Positions 26,508-36,823 of a stretch of 64,000 nt of DNA are shown here, in pieces. The DNA lies in assembly GCA_963744255.1 (NCBI GenBank), contig CAVUSZ010000055.1:34247-98246 (forward strand). The letters run 5' to 3'. Within the stretch, counting starts at the first letter, position 1. The number at the start of each line of letters is the position of its first letter. The translations under genes were made by a program, and so were the position numbers. Source of the DNA: DATEDA01 sp963744255. GTDB taxonomy: Bacteria; Pseudomonadota; Gammaproteobacteria; Burkholderiales; SG8-39. Below the pieces are notes generated by a model. The model did not search any database and was not told where the DNA came from. It saw only the letters and a program-made list of their open reading frames with translations.

Positions 26508-28585
26508 GGCTTCGGACCGAGGATCGACGCCTCGTTCTTGTTCTCCATCATGTCGACCACCCGGCAGTCGGCGCACATCATCAGCCGCCGCGTCCCGCCC
26601 GCGAACATCGAGTGGGCGGCGAGCCGCCCGACCATGCTGTCGATCATCTGCTTCGTGCCGAACGGCTTGCCGCAGCGCACGCAGTTGAACGGCTCGGCCT
26701 GATTGAGCACGACCTCCTGCTTGGCCTCGGGGGTCAGCAGCAGCCGGGGCACCAATGCGAGGGCGTCCTCGGGACAGGTTTCGACGCACAGCCCGCACTG
26801 CACGCAGTTCCGCTCGATGAGCTTGAGCATCGGCGAATCGCGGCCGTCGAGCAGCGCCGACTCCGGGCACGCGCCGACGCAGGCCATGCAGAGCGTACAG
26901 GTTGCCTGGTTGACCTCGACCCGCCCGAACGGCGCGCCGGCCGCGAGCGGCAGCTCGTCCTGCGGCGCCGGTGCGTGCCGCGCGAGATGCTCGAAGACGA
27001 AGTCGAGCGTCCCGCGTTTGCCGTTCGAGAGGTTGAAGGTCGCGGCCGCCCCGACCGTAGCGGCCGGCTCGAGCCCCCAGACCGCGTGCTCGAGCTCGCC
27101 GGGCTCGGTCGCGGGGACGAGCCGGAAATGCTTACCCCGGTAGCCGAGACCGTTCAGGATCGTCTGCGCGTAGCCCATCTCGCGCTCCACCGCCGCGCCG
27201 TACTCCTTGGCGTCATCGGGACCGCACAGGACGAGCACCTGGCTCGCGCCGTAGGTGATCGCCCCGAGCATCGTGTCGATGCCGACCGAAGCGATGTGGA
27301 AGACCTCGAGCGGGATCACGCGTGCCGGCAGGCCCCTCCCCCGCCGTGCGAGTCGCGCCACCAGCTCGCGGCCGTCGGTCGCGTTGTGGAGGAGGAGCGC
27401 CGCGTCCCTGCCGCCGGCGCGCGCATACACCGAAAGCAGCCGCTTCAGGCGTGCGCCGAGCTCCGCGACGCGCGGGCTCGCGTAGGTCATCGCGCCCGAC
27501 GGGCAGACGGTCGCGCACCCGCCGCAGCCCGCGCAGAGGTGCGCCTCGACCTTCACCTTGTCGCCGGTCGACGAGATCGCGTTCGCCGAGCAGACCTCGA
27601 GGCATTTCGTACAGCCCACCTTGCCCGATCGGCCGTGCGCGCAGATCCGCTCGTCGTAGACGAAGAACTTCGGCTTCTCGAATTCGCCCACGAGCTGCGC
27701 GATCGCGGCCGCCGCGAGCGCCTGCTCGAGCGGATCGCGGCCCGGCGCGAGGTAGCCCTGGGGCTTCCGCGGCGTGCTGAGGATCGGCTCGGGCGACAGG
27801 TCGAGCACGAGGTCGAAGCGGTCGCGCCGCGTGCGATCGGCGCGCTCGAAGTCGATCGCGTGCACCGGCCCGCAGACCTTGACGCACTCGCGATGCGCCT
27901 TGCACCGTTCCAGGTCGATCTGGTAGGTGAAGTCGATCGCGCTCTCCGGACAGGCGCGGATGCACGCGTTGCAGCGGGTGCAGACGTCGAGGTCGATCGG
28001 GTTCGTCTGCTCCCACTCGACCTCGAACGCGCCGAGCCACCCCCTGATCGCGCCGACCTTCCCCGACCAGACCGGGTAGCGCCGCTCGAGCGGGAGATCC
28101 CCGCCGCGCGCCGTGGTGATCAGCACGCTGACCTCGAGCTCGGCTGCGAGCCGCTCGGCCCATTGCACCGCCGGCCCGGCCGGTCCGATGACCAGCACAT
28201 GCCCGCTCGAGCTGTACGAGACGCTCGGAACGGGCTCGGGCGGAGGCAACTCGGCCAGGGCGAGCAGCGCGGCGATCTTCGGGGTCGCGGCGGCACCTTC
28301 CGCGGACCAGCCTGCGTTCTCGCGGATGTTGACGAATTTGAGCTCGGTCTTTCGGCCTGCGCTCTCGTTCAGCTCGGTGAAGAGCGGCGCCTCCTGCGTA
28401 CAGGCGACGATGCACTCGCCGCCCCCGGCGATCGCGGCGCCGAACTCGCCGACCTGGCGCCGGCAAAGCTCGGTGTGGATCGTGAGCGGCGCGCCCGACT
28501 GCAACGCCGCGGCGAGCGCCTTGGCGTCGAGCGCCATGGTGCGGTTGCAGTTGCAGATCTTCAGCATCTTCCCGTCGAGTGCCAT
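26504..28585 (-). CDS. Large multi-cluster 4Fe-4S ferredoxin-like protein of the formate dehydrogenase locus
   Basis: 693 residues, cytosolic. Cysteine sets include CTRCNACIRACP, CKAHRECVKVC, CTKCLEVC, CAGCGGCATVCP, CTLCMACVGACP, CVQCGLCVETCP and C-terminal CVRCGKPF with CADC, so at least six [4Fe-4S] clusters are possible. Between them lies a region resembling the hydrogenase delta-subunit-like (MvhD/HdrA-type) segment, with LCGPDDAKEYG. It always travels with DUF3305/DUF3306 and TorD genes near fdh in betaproteobacteria. The role is unknown: electron transfer to a maturation step is a reasonable guess. ATG 28585 is chosen because MALDGKMLKIC begins the conserved part. Confidence 0.85.
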   Translation of the reverse strand: MALDGKMLKICNCNRTMALDAKALAAALQSGAPLTIHTELCRRQVGEFGAAIAGGGECIVACTQEAPLFTELNESAGRKTELKFVNIRENAGWSAEGAAATPKIAALLALAELPPPEPVPSVSYSSSGHVLVIGPAGPAVQWAERLAAELEVSVLITTARGGDLPLERRYPVWSGKVGAIRGWLGAFEVEWEQTNPIDLDVCTRCNACIRACPESAIDFTYQIDLERCKAHRECVKVCGPVHAIDFERADRTRRDRFDLVLDLSPEPILSTPRKPQGYLAPGRDPLEQALAAAAIAQLVGEFEKPKFFVYDERICAHGRSGKVGCTKCLEVCSANAISSTGDKVKVEAHLCAGCGGCATVCPSGAMTYASPRVAELGARLKRLLSVYARAGGRDAALLLHNATDGRELVARLARRGRGLPARVIPLEVFHIASVGIDTMLGAITYGASQVLVLCGPDDAKEYGAAVEREMGYAQTILNGLGYRGKHFRLVPATEPGELEHAVWGLEPAATVGAAATFNLSNGKRGTLDFVFEHLARHAPAPQDELPLAAGAPFGRVEVNQATCTLCMACVGACPESALLDGRDSPMLKLIERNCVQCGLCVETCPEDALALVPRLLLTPEAKQEVVLNQAEPFNCVRCGKPFGTKQMIDSMVGRLAAHSMFAGGTRRLMMCADCRVVDMMENKNEASILGPKP

Positions 28586-28586
28586 C

Positions 28587-29156
28587 TCACGCGGTATCGG
28601 GTTTCGGCGGTGACGTGGGTTGAACCGCGGCATCGACCGCGGGTTGCGAGCCGGCGTCCGCCGCCGGTTGCGGTCCCTCGACCGCCGGCGGCTCGGCGCC
28701 GTCGGTCGCCGCAACGGCGGCGGGCTCGGCAGGCTCCGGTGCGGCCGTTGTCTGCCCCTTCTCCTCGTCGTCGAAGAGCCCCAACGTGCGTGCCTGATTC
28801 AGCGCGCGCAGCATCGTTGCTGGAATCGGGTCCGCCTTGGTGTAGTCGTCGATGTAGATGTCCAACCCGTCCATCTGGTTGAAATGCGGATCGCCGAAAA
28901 GCTTCCGCAGCGCCGCGCTCTTCGTCGCCGGGTCCACGTCGGGCCGCAGGAAGTCCTTGTATTCGGACTCCAGGCCCTTCAGCGAGTCGACCGGCGGCAG
29001 CTCGGGCGGCGCGGCCGGCGCGGGATCCGGCGGCGGCGCGGATTCAGGCGGGCTCGCCTCGCTGCGCGCCGGCTCCGACGGCGTCTCGCCCCGCCGCACC
29101 GCGTGCTTGCGCTTCGACCAGCGATCGAGGAACGAGTCGTCGGTGTCGTTCGACAT
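28587..29156 (-). CDS. DUF3306 family protein
   Basis: 189 residues. The N-terminal FLDRWSKRKHAVRRGE and the central FLRPDVDPATKSAALRKLFGDPHFNQMDGLD mark DUF3306. Both ends are low-complexity Pro/Ala/Glu-rich. Its stop lies 1 bp before the ferredoxin ATG. ATG 29156 is the family start. Function unknown; it is a constant member of formate dehydrogenase maturation clusters. Confidence 0.88.
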   Translation of the reverse strand: MSNDTDDSFLDRWSKRKHAVRRGETPSEPARSEASPPESAPPPDPAPAAPPELPPVDSLKGLESEYKDFLRPDVDPATKSAALRKLFGDPHFNQMDGLDIYIDDYTKADPIPATMLRALNQARTLGLFDDEEKGQTTAAPEPAEPAAVAATDGAEPPAVEGPQPAADAGSQPAVDAAVQPTSPPKPDTA

Positions 29157-29250
29157 CTCGTTTTTCACGATACGCGGGGTCAGGCCGCTTCGCGGCACCC
29201 CTCGTGCTCCCCGAAGCCACGAAAGCAGCGCCTTCGGCGCCGGTTTGATC

Positions 29251-29766
29251 CTAATCACGCTTCGCGCCCTTGAACGACGGCGGCTTGATCTTGCCCTTCT
29301 TCTGCTCGGGTTTGTAGTGCGCGCGCACGAACTCGTCGATCCACGCAAAGAGCGCCGGCGGCAGCGGCACGCCGTCGACCTGCTCGCCGCCGTCCATCAT
29401 CCGGCCCGCTTCGTGGTAGCTCACGGTGACGATCTTCGGCACCGCGAGGTCGTCCACCATGCGCCAATTGACGAATACATACGGCGTTGCCGTGGTCATG
29501 TTCAGGTAGTAGCCGTCGGCCTCGTCGCGATGGAGCTCGATCGCGAACCCGGGATGCAACCAACGGGCGTGCGCGCTGTCTTCCTCGAGCAGGCGCGGCT
29601 CGCGCGTATCGCCCGCATCGGGTACGACCTCGACCGGCGCCCACCGTTCCGACTGCCAGCGATTGGCGAGCGCGCGGCGCTCCATGATCACCGCGACGGG
29701 CAGGCTTGGAGCAGGCACCCGTTTCTCACTAGAATTCGATTCATGCGACTGATTGTGAACCCGCAT
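29251..29766 (-). CDS. DUF3305 family protein
   Basis: 171 residues. LPVAVIMERRALANRWQSERWAPV and LHPGFAIELHRDEADGYYLN, then NWRMVDDLAVPKIVTVSYHEAGR, mark DUF3305. It is the first gene of the formate dehydrogenase operon and is divergent from moaA. The translation start at 29766 is the only in-frame ATG upstream of the conserved part, so the first 20 residues are less certain. Function unknown. Confidence 0.87.
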   Translation of the reverse strand: MRVHNQSHESNSSEKRVPAPSLPVAVIMERRALANRWQSERWAPVEVVPDAGDTREPRLLEEDSAHARWLHPGFAIELHRDEADGYYLNMTTATPYVFVNWRMVDDLAVPKIVTVSYHEAGRMMDGGEQVDGVPLPPALFAWIDEFVRAHYKPEQKKGKIKPPSFKGAKRD

Positions 29767-29819
29767 TCACGTCCGGCACGTATGATGCGTGGGCCCGGTA
29801 GCGCGAATCAAGCCCCGGC
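29767..29819. promoter_or_regulatory. Bidirectional promoter region between the fdh operon and moaA operon
   Basis: Only 53 bp separate the divergent starts. A TATGAT hexamer at 29781-29786 could be the -10 element for moaA; no well-spaced -35 is visible. Both operons must initiate from here or from inside the first genes. The shared region suggests joint control of cofactor synthesis and the enzyme that uses it. Confidence 0.4.
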
Positions 29820-30901
<1,082 letters not shown>

Positions 30902-30905
<4 letters not shown>

Positions 30906-31750
30906 AGACACCTCTCAAGCCCGAGATCACCAGCGCCTCCCGCCCGCTCACTTTCGAGGTCGAGGCACTGAACGAGCGCGGCGAAGCGCTGGCGACGCCG
31001 ATCGCCGGCGAGCACCCACTCACCCTGTATGTCGACAAGCGCGAGATCGTCACGTTGATGACGCTCGGTCAGGCGCCCGAGGCGCTCGCGATCGGCTACC
31101 TCCGCAACCAGCGGCTCGCCCGCTCGATTGAGGAGATCGCCGCGGTCCAGGTCGACTGGGAAACCGACTCGGTCGTGGTCACCACGCGGCAGCGGCTCCG
31201 GGGCCTCGCCGACAAGATGAAGAAGCGCACCGTCACCACCGGCTGCGGCCAGGGGACGGTGTTCGGCGACCTGATGGAGGAGGTCGAGGCGATCGCGCTC
31301 CGCGACGACGTCAGGCTCACCGAGGACACGCTGTACGCCCTGCTCGATCTCGTGCGCAAGCACGAAACGATCTACAAGACCGCTGGCGCGGTGCATGGCT
31401 GCGCCCTGGCCACCAATGAGAACGGTGCGTCCGAGATTCTCACGTTCGTCGAGGATGTCGGCCGCCACAACGCTGTCGACGCGATCGCCGGCCAGATGTG
31501 GCTCGGGGATATCGACGGCTCGGACAAGATCTTCTACACCACCGGGCGGCTTACCTCCGAGATGGTGATCAAGTGCGCGCAGATGCGGATCCCGTTCCTG
31601 GTCTCGCGCTCCGGGCTCACGCAGATGGGCTGGCGCATCGCCGAGCAGGTCGGCCTCACGATGCTCGGGCGCGCGGTGAACCGCCACTACCTCCTCTTCA
31701 CCGGCAAGCACCGGTTCGTGAAGACCACGATGCCGACGATGATGGCGTAG
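30902..31750 (+). CDS. fdhD: Formate dehydrogenase sulfurtransferase FdhD
   Basis: 282 residues. The conserved TTGCGQGTVF (about residues 112-121) carries a catalytic Cys; GAVHGCALA and FVEDVGRHNAVD are family motifs. FdhD moves sulfur from the cysteine desulfurase IscS to the bis-MGD of FdhA. ATG 30902 overlaps the moaA stop by ATGA. Only one Cys is in the CxxC position seen in E. coli (C121/C124), which is common in non-enteric FdhD. Confidence 0.94.
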
Positions 31751-31850
31751 GGACTGTAACCGATGCCGAAGGCATCGCTTACCTGGCTTCGGGGAGCACG
31801 AGGGGGCACCGCGAAGCGGCATTGTCCCCTCGTAGGGTGATCTCGACGCC

Positions 31851-32456
31851 ATGGACATCCGCGACCCGCCCCGAGTCACGGGACTGATTCTCGCCGGCGG
31901 CCAGGGGCGCCGGATGGGCGGCGTCGACAAGGGCCTGCAGCCGCTCCGCGGCAAGCCGATGGTCGAATGGGTGCTCGAGCGCCTGCGCCCGCAAGTCACC
32001 GAGATGGTCATCAACGCAAACCAGCATCTCGCCGACTACGCGCGCTTCGGCCATCGCGTCGTGCCGGACGAGATCGGCGGATTCGCCGGGCCGCTCGCCG
32101 GCCTGCACGCCGGGCTCAAGGTCAACGTCCATCCGTTTCTCGTCACCGTCCCCTGCGACTCGCCCTTCCTGCCGCCCGATCTCGTCGCGCGGTTGCACGC
32201 GGCGCTCGTCACGGCGCACGCCGATCTCGCGGTTGCGAAGACCGCGGACCAGCCGCACCCGGTGTTCGCGCTGGTGCGCGAATCGCTCGCCGCGCACCTC
32301 GCGCAGTTCCTCCAGTCCGGCGGACGCAAGATCGACGCGTGGTACGCTTCCCTGAAGGTCATCGAGGTGCCGTTCGACGACCAGGCCGCCGCGTTCTCCA
32401 ACATCAACACGCGCGACGAGCTCGCGCAGTTCGAGCGGCGAAGTGATTCCGCTTAG
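31851..32456 (+). CDS. mobA: Molybdenum cofactor guanylyltransferase MobA
   Basis: 201 residues. The nucleotide-binding LILAGGQGRRMGGVDKGLQ (about 10-28), the GPLAGLHAGL motif and PCDSPFLP (metal Asp) are clear. It attaches GMP to Mo/W-molybdopterin to give MGD, which formate dehydrogenase uses as a pair. The 100 bp before it hold no other gene. It is followed without a gap by moeA copy 2. Confidence 0.95.
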   Translation: MDIRDPPRVTGLILAGGQGRRMGGVDKGLQPLRGKPMVEWVLERLRPQVTEMVINANQHLADYARFGHRVVPDEIGGFAGPLAGLHAGLKVNVHPFLVTVPCDSPFLPPDLVARLHAALVTAHADLAVAKTADQPHPVFALVRESLAAHLAQFLQSGGRKIDAWYASLKVIEVPFDDQAAAFSNINTRDELAQFERRSDSA

Positions 32457-33722
32457 ATGAGCTCGCTTCAGCACATCGTCAGCTGCATCGACGGCTACGA
32501 CCCCGACGCGCTGCCCGTCGACAAGGCGCGCGCGGCGATCCGCTCGTTCATCGCGCCGGTGACCGCCAACGAACGAATCGCGGTGCGCGCAAGTCTCGGG
32601 CGAGTGCTCGGCGAGGACATCGTCTCGACGGTGAACGTGCCCGCACACGACAACTCGGCGATGGACGGCTGGGCGGTGCGGGCGAGCGATCTCGCGCCCG
32701 ATGGCGAGACGACGCTGCGCGAGGTCGGCGTCGCCTATGCGGGCAGAAAGTTCGACGGCAGCGTGCACCCTGGCCAGTGCGTGCGGGTGATGACCGGCGC
32801 CGTCATGCCGCCCGGCACGGACACGGTCGTGATCCAGGAGGTCGTCGCGGTGGATGGTGACCGGATCGCCGTGCCGGCTGGCCAGAAGGCGGGGCAGAAC
32901 CGGCGCCTAGCCGGCGAGGACCTCGCGCTCGGCCGCGTCGTCCTGCGAACCGGCCAACCCGTCCGGCCCGCCGAGCTGGGGTTGCTCGCCTCGCTCGGGC
33001 TCGCCGAGGTCGCGGTGCGGCGCAAGCCGCGGGTCGCCTTCTTCTCCACGGGCGACGAGCTGGTGTCCATCGGCACTCCGCTCAAGGCAGGCGAGGTCTA
33101 CGATTCGAACCGCTATACGCTCTACGGGATGCTCGCGCGGCTCGGCGCCGAGCTGATCGACCTAGGCGTCGTGCGCGACGATCCGGCGGCGCTCGAGCAC
33201 GCGTTCAAGGAGGCGGCCGGGATCGCCGATGCGATCGTCAGCTCGGGCGGCGTCTCGGTCGGCGAGGCGGACTTCACGCGCGAGTTGCTCGGGCGCCTCG
33301 GCGAGGTGCTGTTCTGGAAGATCGCGATGCGCCCCGGCCGCCCGATGGCATTCGGCCGGATCGGCAGCGCCTACTTCTTCGGGCTACCCGGCAACCCGGT
33401 GGCGGTGATGGTGACCTTCTACGGCTTCGTACGCGACGCCCTGCACGCGCTCGCCGGCCGGACCGACGAGTACGCGCTCCCGCTGCTCCGCGTCCCGAGC
33501 GCGACGGCGCTGCGGAAGAAGCCCGGCCGCACCGAGTTCCAGCGCGGCATACTCGAGCGCGGGGCCGGCGGCGAGTGGACGGCCCGCGTTACCGGCAGCC
33601 AGGGATCGGGCGTGCTGCGCTCGATGTCGGAGGCGAACTGCTTCATCGTGCTCGAGCACGAACGCGGCGACGTGAAGCAGGGCGATCTTGTCAACGTGCA
33701 GCTGTTCGACGGGCTCGCCTGA
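32457..33722 (+). CDS. moeA: Molybdopterin molybdenumtransferase MoeA (copy 2)
   Basis: 421 residues. The MoeA motifs VPAHDNSAMDGWAVRA (about 61-76), FFSTGDELVSIG, SSGGVSVGEADF and GLPGNPVAVMVTFYGFV are present, and FWKIAMRPGRPMAFGR is like E. coli MoeA. ATG follows the mobA TAG directly. It differs from copy 1 (405 residues, PPLDNTSMDG) along its length, so it is not a recent duplication. One copy may favour tungstate. Confidence 0.94.
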   Translation: MSSLQHIVSCIDGYDPDALPVDKARAAIRSFIAPVTANERIAVRASLGRVLGEDIVSTVNVPAHDNSAMDGWAVRASDLAPDGETTLREVGVAYAGRKFDGSVHPGQCVRVMTGAVMPPGTDTVVIQEVVAVDGDRIAVPAGQKAGQNRRLAGEDLALGRVVLRTGQPVRPAELGLLASLGLAEVAVRRKPRVAFFSTGDELVSIGTPLKAGEVYDSNRYTLYGMLARLGAELIDLGVVRDDPAALEHAFKEAAGIADAIVSSGGVSVGEADFTRELLGRLGEVLFWKIAMRPGRPMAFGRIGSAYFFGLPGNPVAVMVTFYGFVRDALHALAGRTDEYALPLLRVPSATALRKKPGRTEFQRGILERGAGGEWTARVTGSQGSGVLRSMSEANCFIVLEHERGDVKQGDLVNVQLFDGLA

Positions 33723-33730
33723 CTGCGGCC

Positions 33731-35179
33731 TCAGTCGGCCGTTCCGGTACCCGGCAGCGACAGCAGGTCCTCCACCCGCAGCTCGCGCGGCAGCACCTCG
33801 ATCGGCGCCGGCGAATCGAGCAGCACATCGCCGCCCACCGCCTTCAGGTCGCGGAACTTCCGCGCACTGACGAGGACGCGCGACTCAAGCGAGCCGACCG
33901 CGAGGTTGTAGGACTTCACCGCGGCCTCGAGCCTGCCGCCGAGCGCAGTGAAGTGCTCGCCCATCGTCGCGAGCCGGCCATAGAGTTCGGCGCCGAGCTC
34001 GCTCACCTTCTTCGCATTCTCTGCGAGCGTGTCCTGGCGCCACCCGTAGGCAACCGCCCGCAGCAGCGCAATCAGCGTCGTCGGCGTCGCGAGGATGACC
34101 CGCTGCTCGACCCCGAACTCGAGGAGCTCGGGATCCTGCTCGAGCGCCGCGCTGAAGAACATCTCCCCCGGCACGAACAGCACCACGAACTCCGGGCTCG
34201 GCTGGAACTGGTCCCAGTAGGACTTCCGGCTGAGCGCCGTGAGGTGCGTACGGAGCTGGCGCGCGTGATCGGCGAGCCGGGCGCGGCGGGTCTCGTCGTC
34301 GGGCGCTTCCAGCGCGTCGAGATACGCCGCGAGCGGCGCCTTGGCGTCCACGACGAGATTCTTGTTTCCGGGCAGCCGGACGATCAGGTCCGGGCGCAGC
34401 CGGCCGTCGTCGGTGTCGACGCTCGCCTGCTCGTAGAAATCGCAGTGGTCGAGCATCCCCGCCATCTCGACCACGCGCCGCAGCTGCATCTCGCCCCACC
34501 TGCCCCGGACGTGCGGCTGGCGCAGCGCCTTGACGAGGTTCGACGTCTCGCTGCGCAGCTGCGTCTGGGTCTCGGCGAGCGAACGCACCTGCTGGCTGAG
34601 CTCCGCGTACGCGAAGGTGCGCGACTTCTCGATCGACTGCACCTGCTGGTCGAACTTCTCGAGCGACTCGCGCATCGGCTTCACCAGCCCGTCGATCGCC
34701 TGCTGGCGTTTCTCCAGCTCGGCCTTGGCGGTCTCCTGGTGCTTCGCGAGCGTCGCCTGCGCGAGGTCGATGAACGCCTGGTTGTTGCTCTTCAGCGCTT
34801 CGGACGAGAGCGCGCTGAACGCCTGCGTCAGGTGCTCGCGCGCGCGCTCGATCTCCGCGAGCTTCCCGGCCGCCGCCTCCCGCTCCATGCGGAGCGCCGT
34901 GGCGAGGCTCTCGGCCCTGCCGTGCAGCTCGGTGCTCGAGGCGCGGCTCTCGTCAAGCTTCGCGGTCTCGGCGACGAGCCGTGCTCGCGCCTCCGCGAGA
35001 TCCCGCTCCGCAGTGCCGGCGCGCTCGGTCAACTGGGCGCGCGTGACCTCGAACCGCAGCGCCGCCTGCTCGAGCGCATCCGCCCGCCGCCGGCTCGCGA
35101 GCAGCGCGGTCACGATCGCGCCGAGCGCGAGGCCAGCGGCGAACACGGCGAGGACGATGACGAGCTGATCGGTCGGCAC
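33731..35179 (-). CDS. rmuC: DNA recombination protein RmuC
   Basis: 482 residues. The GTG start at 35179 puts a membrane anchor at residues 5-27 (VIVLAVFAAGLALGAIVTAL). A long coiled coil covers about 30-180, and the RmuC nuclease-like domain follows with GRWGEMQLRRVVEMAGM, RPDLIVRLPG and DAKAPLAAYLDAL. It limits inversions at short repeats in E. coli. The longer frame upstream of the GTG reads into the promoter of the divergent synthetase gene. Confidence 0.93.
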   Translation of the reverse strand: MPTDQLVIVLAVFAAGLALGAIVTALLASRRRADALEQAALRFEVTRAQLTERAGTAERDLAEARARLVAETAKLDESRASSTELHGRAESLATALRMEREAAAGKLAEIERAREHLTQAFSALSSEALKSNNQAFIDLAQATLAKHQETAKAELEKRQQAIDGLVKPMRESLEKFDQQVQSIEKSRTFAYAELSQQVRSLAETQTQLRSETSNLVKALRQPHVRGRWGEMQLRRVVEMAGMLDHCDFYEQASVDTDDGRLRPDLIVRLPGNKNLVVDAKAPLAAYLDALEAPDDETRRARLADHARQLRTHLTALSRKSYWDQFQPSPEFVVLFVPGEMFFSAALEQDPELLEFGVEQRVILATPTTLIALLRAVAYGWRQDTLAENAKKVSELGAELYGRLATMGEHFTALGGRLEAAVKSYNLAVGSLESRVLVSARKFRDLKAVGGDVLLDSPAPIEVLPRELRVEDLLSLPGTGTAD

Positions 35180-35246
35180 GCGTCGAGTATAGCGAGCGCG
35201 TGGCTCACTGCGCGAGCCCGGGTACTTGAGTAACATTCGCCGCGCC

Positions 35247-36818
35247 ATGCACTGGACCGACGTCCCCGCCACGCGCGAAGAAGCGCATTTCGGCCGGACG
35301 ATGCGCTGCTTCGCCGAGCGGCCGCCGAATCTCGGCGCGCTCTTCGCCGCTACCGTGGCCCGACACGGCGAGCGGGAAGCGCTCGTTACCGACCGCCATC
35401 GCCTCGATTACGCGAAGCTCGACCGCGTCGCCGACCGTCTCGCGGGACATCTCCACCGGCTCGGCGTCGCCTGCGGCGACCGCGTCGTGCTGTACCTGCC
35501 GAACGATCGCGAGTTCGTCTACGCCTTGCTCGGCGTGCTGCGGCTCGGGGCCGTCGCGGTCCCGGTCAACGTTCGCGAGCAGCGGCCGGAGCTCGCTTTC
35601 ATCATCGCCCAGTGCGCCGCGAAGGCGATCGTGTTCGACGCGGCGCTGGCCGACCGGCTGCCGCCCCCCGCCGCGGGTCTTCCGCTCGCCGTGCGCATCA
35701 GCACGGGGTCCTCACCCGGCGTTACGCTCGACGAGTTGCTCGAGACTCGCTCCCCCGTCGCGCCGCTTACCGACCCCGGCGAGGAGGAGCCCGCGGTGAT
35801 CCTCTACACCTCGGGCACAACCGGGCGGCCGAAGGGCGCAATGCTCACGCATCTCAACCTGGTCCACTCGGTGCTGCACTACCGGGCCTGCATGCGGCTC
35901 TCCGCCGCCGACCGGTCGCTCCTCGCGGTGCCCGCGAGCCACGTGACCGGCCTCGTCGCGATCATCCTCGCGATGTTCGGGGTCGGCGGCTGCGTGATCG
36001 CGCTGCACGACTTCAAGGCACGCGCCTTCCTCGACCTGGCCGCGCGGGAACGGGTGACGCACACGCTCGTCGTGCCGGCGATCTACAACCTGTGCCTGCG
36101 CGAGCCGGACTTCGCGCGCTTCGATCTCCGCGCCTGGCGGATCGGCGGGTTCGGCGGGGCGCCGATGCCCGAGGGCACGATCCGCGCGCTCGCCGAGAAG
36201 CTTCCCGGGCTGACGCTGATGAACGCGTACGGCGCGACCGAGACCACCTCGCCGACCACGATCATGCCGATGGGCCTGCAAGCGGCGAACCTCGACAGCG
36301 TCGGCGTTCTCGTGCCGTGTGCGGACGTCCGCGTCGTGGACGATGCCGGCCGCGAAGTCGCGCCGGGCGAGTCCGGCGAAATCCGGATCGCCGGGCCGAT
36401 GGTGGTGCCCGGGTACTGGGACAACCCCGAGGCGACCGCCCGCGAGTTCGAGAACGGCTACTGGAAGTCGGGGGACCTCGGCTCGATCGACGCGCAAGGG
36501 TACGTGCGCGTCTTTGACCGCAAGAAGGACATGATCAACCGCGGCGGCTACAAGGTCTACAGCGCGGAGGTCGAGAGCGTGCTCAGCCTGCACCCGGCGG
36601 TCGTCGAGTCAGCGCTCATCGCGGTGCCGGACCCGGTGCTCGGGGAGAAAGCCCGTGCAATCGTGGTCGCGCGCGCCGGCTGCGACGCCGACGCGCTTCG
36701 GGCACACTGCGCGCAGCATCTGGCCGATTACAAGGTGCCCGACTTCTTCGTTTTCCGGTCCGAGCCGCTGCCGCGCAACGCGAACGGGAAGCTGCTCAAG
36801 CGCGCGTTGCGGGAGTGA
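35247..36818 (+). CDS. AMP-dependent acyl-CoA synthetase/ligase
   Basis: 523 residues of the ANL superfamily. P-loop YTSGTTGRPKGAM (about 188-200), the A5 motif YGATETTS near 330, A7 YWKSGDLG near 406 and A8-A10 KDMINRGGYKVYSAEVE with the catalytic Lys in NANGKLLKR. It activates a carboxylic acid to acyl-AMP then acyl-CoA. The specificity is not readable. The next gene starts 5 bp after the stop, so the two are probably linked. Confidence 0.9.
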   Translation: MHWTDVPATREEAHFGRTMRCFAERPPNLGALFAATVARHGEREALVTDRHRLDYAKLDRVADRLAGHLHRLGVACGDRVVLYLPNDREFVYALLGVLRLGAVAVPVNVREQRPELAFIIAQCAAKAIVFDAALADRLPPPAAGLPLAVRISTGSSPGVTLDELLETRSPVAPLTDPGEEEPAVILYTSGTTGRPKGAMLTHLNLVHSVLHYRACMRLSAADRSLLAVPASHVTGLVAIILAMFGVGGCVIALHDFKARAFLDLAARERVTHTLVVPAIYNLCLREPDFARFDLRAWRIGGFGGAPMPEGTIRALAEKLPGLTLMNAYGATETTSPTTIMPMGLQAANLDSVGVLVPCADVRVVDDAGREVAPGESGEIRIAGPMVVPGYWDNPEATAREFENGYWKSGDLGSIDAQGYVRVFDRKKDMINRGGYKVYSAEVESVLSLHPAVVESALIAVPDPVLGEKARAIVVARAGCDADALRAHCAQHLADYKVPDFFVFRSEPLPRNANGKLLKRALRE

Positions 36819-36823
36819 CGCCG

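Noticed and set aside
26612..28882. 756-residue plus-strand open frame
   Set aside because: Antisense of the multi-cluster ferredoxin gene; no support.
29740..29819. Moco riboswitch in front of moaA
   Set aside because: The divergent gap is only 53 bp, too short for the known Moco element, and no such fold was seen.
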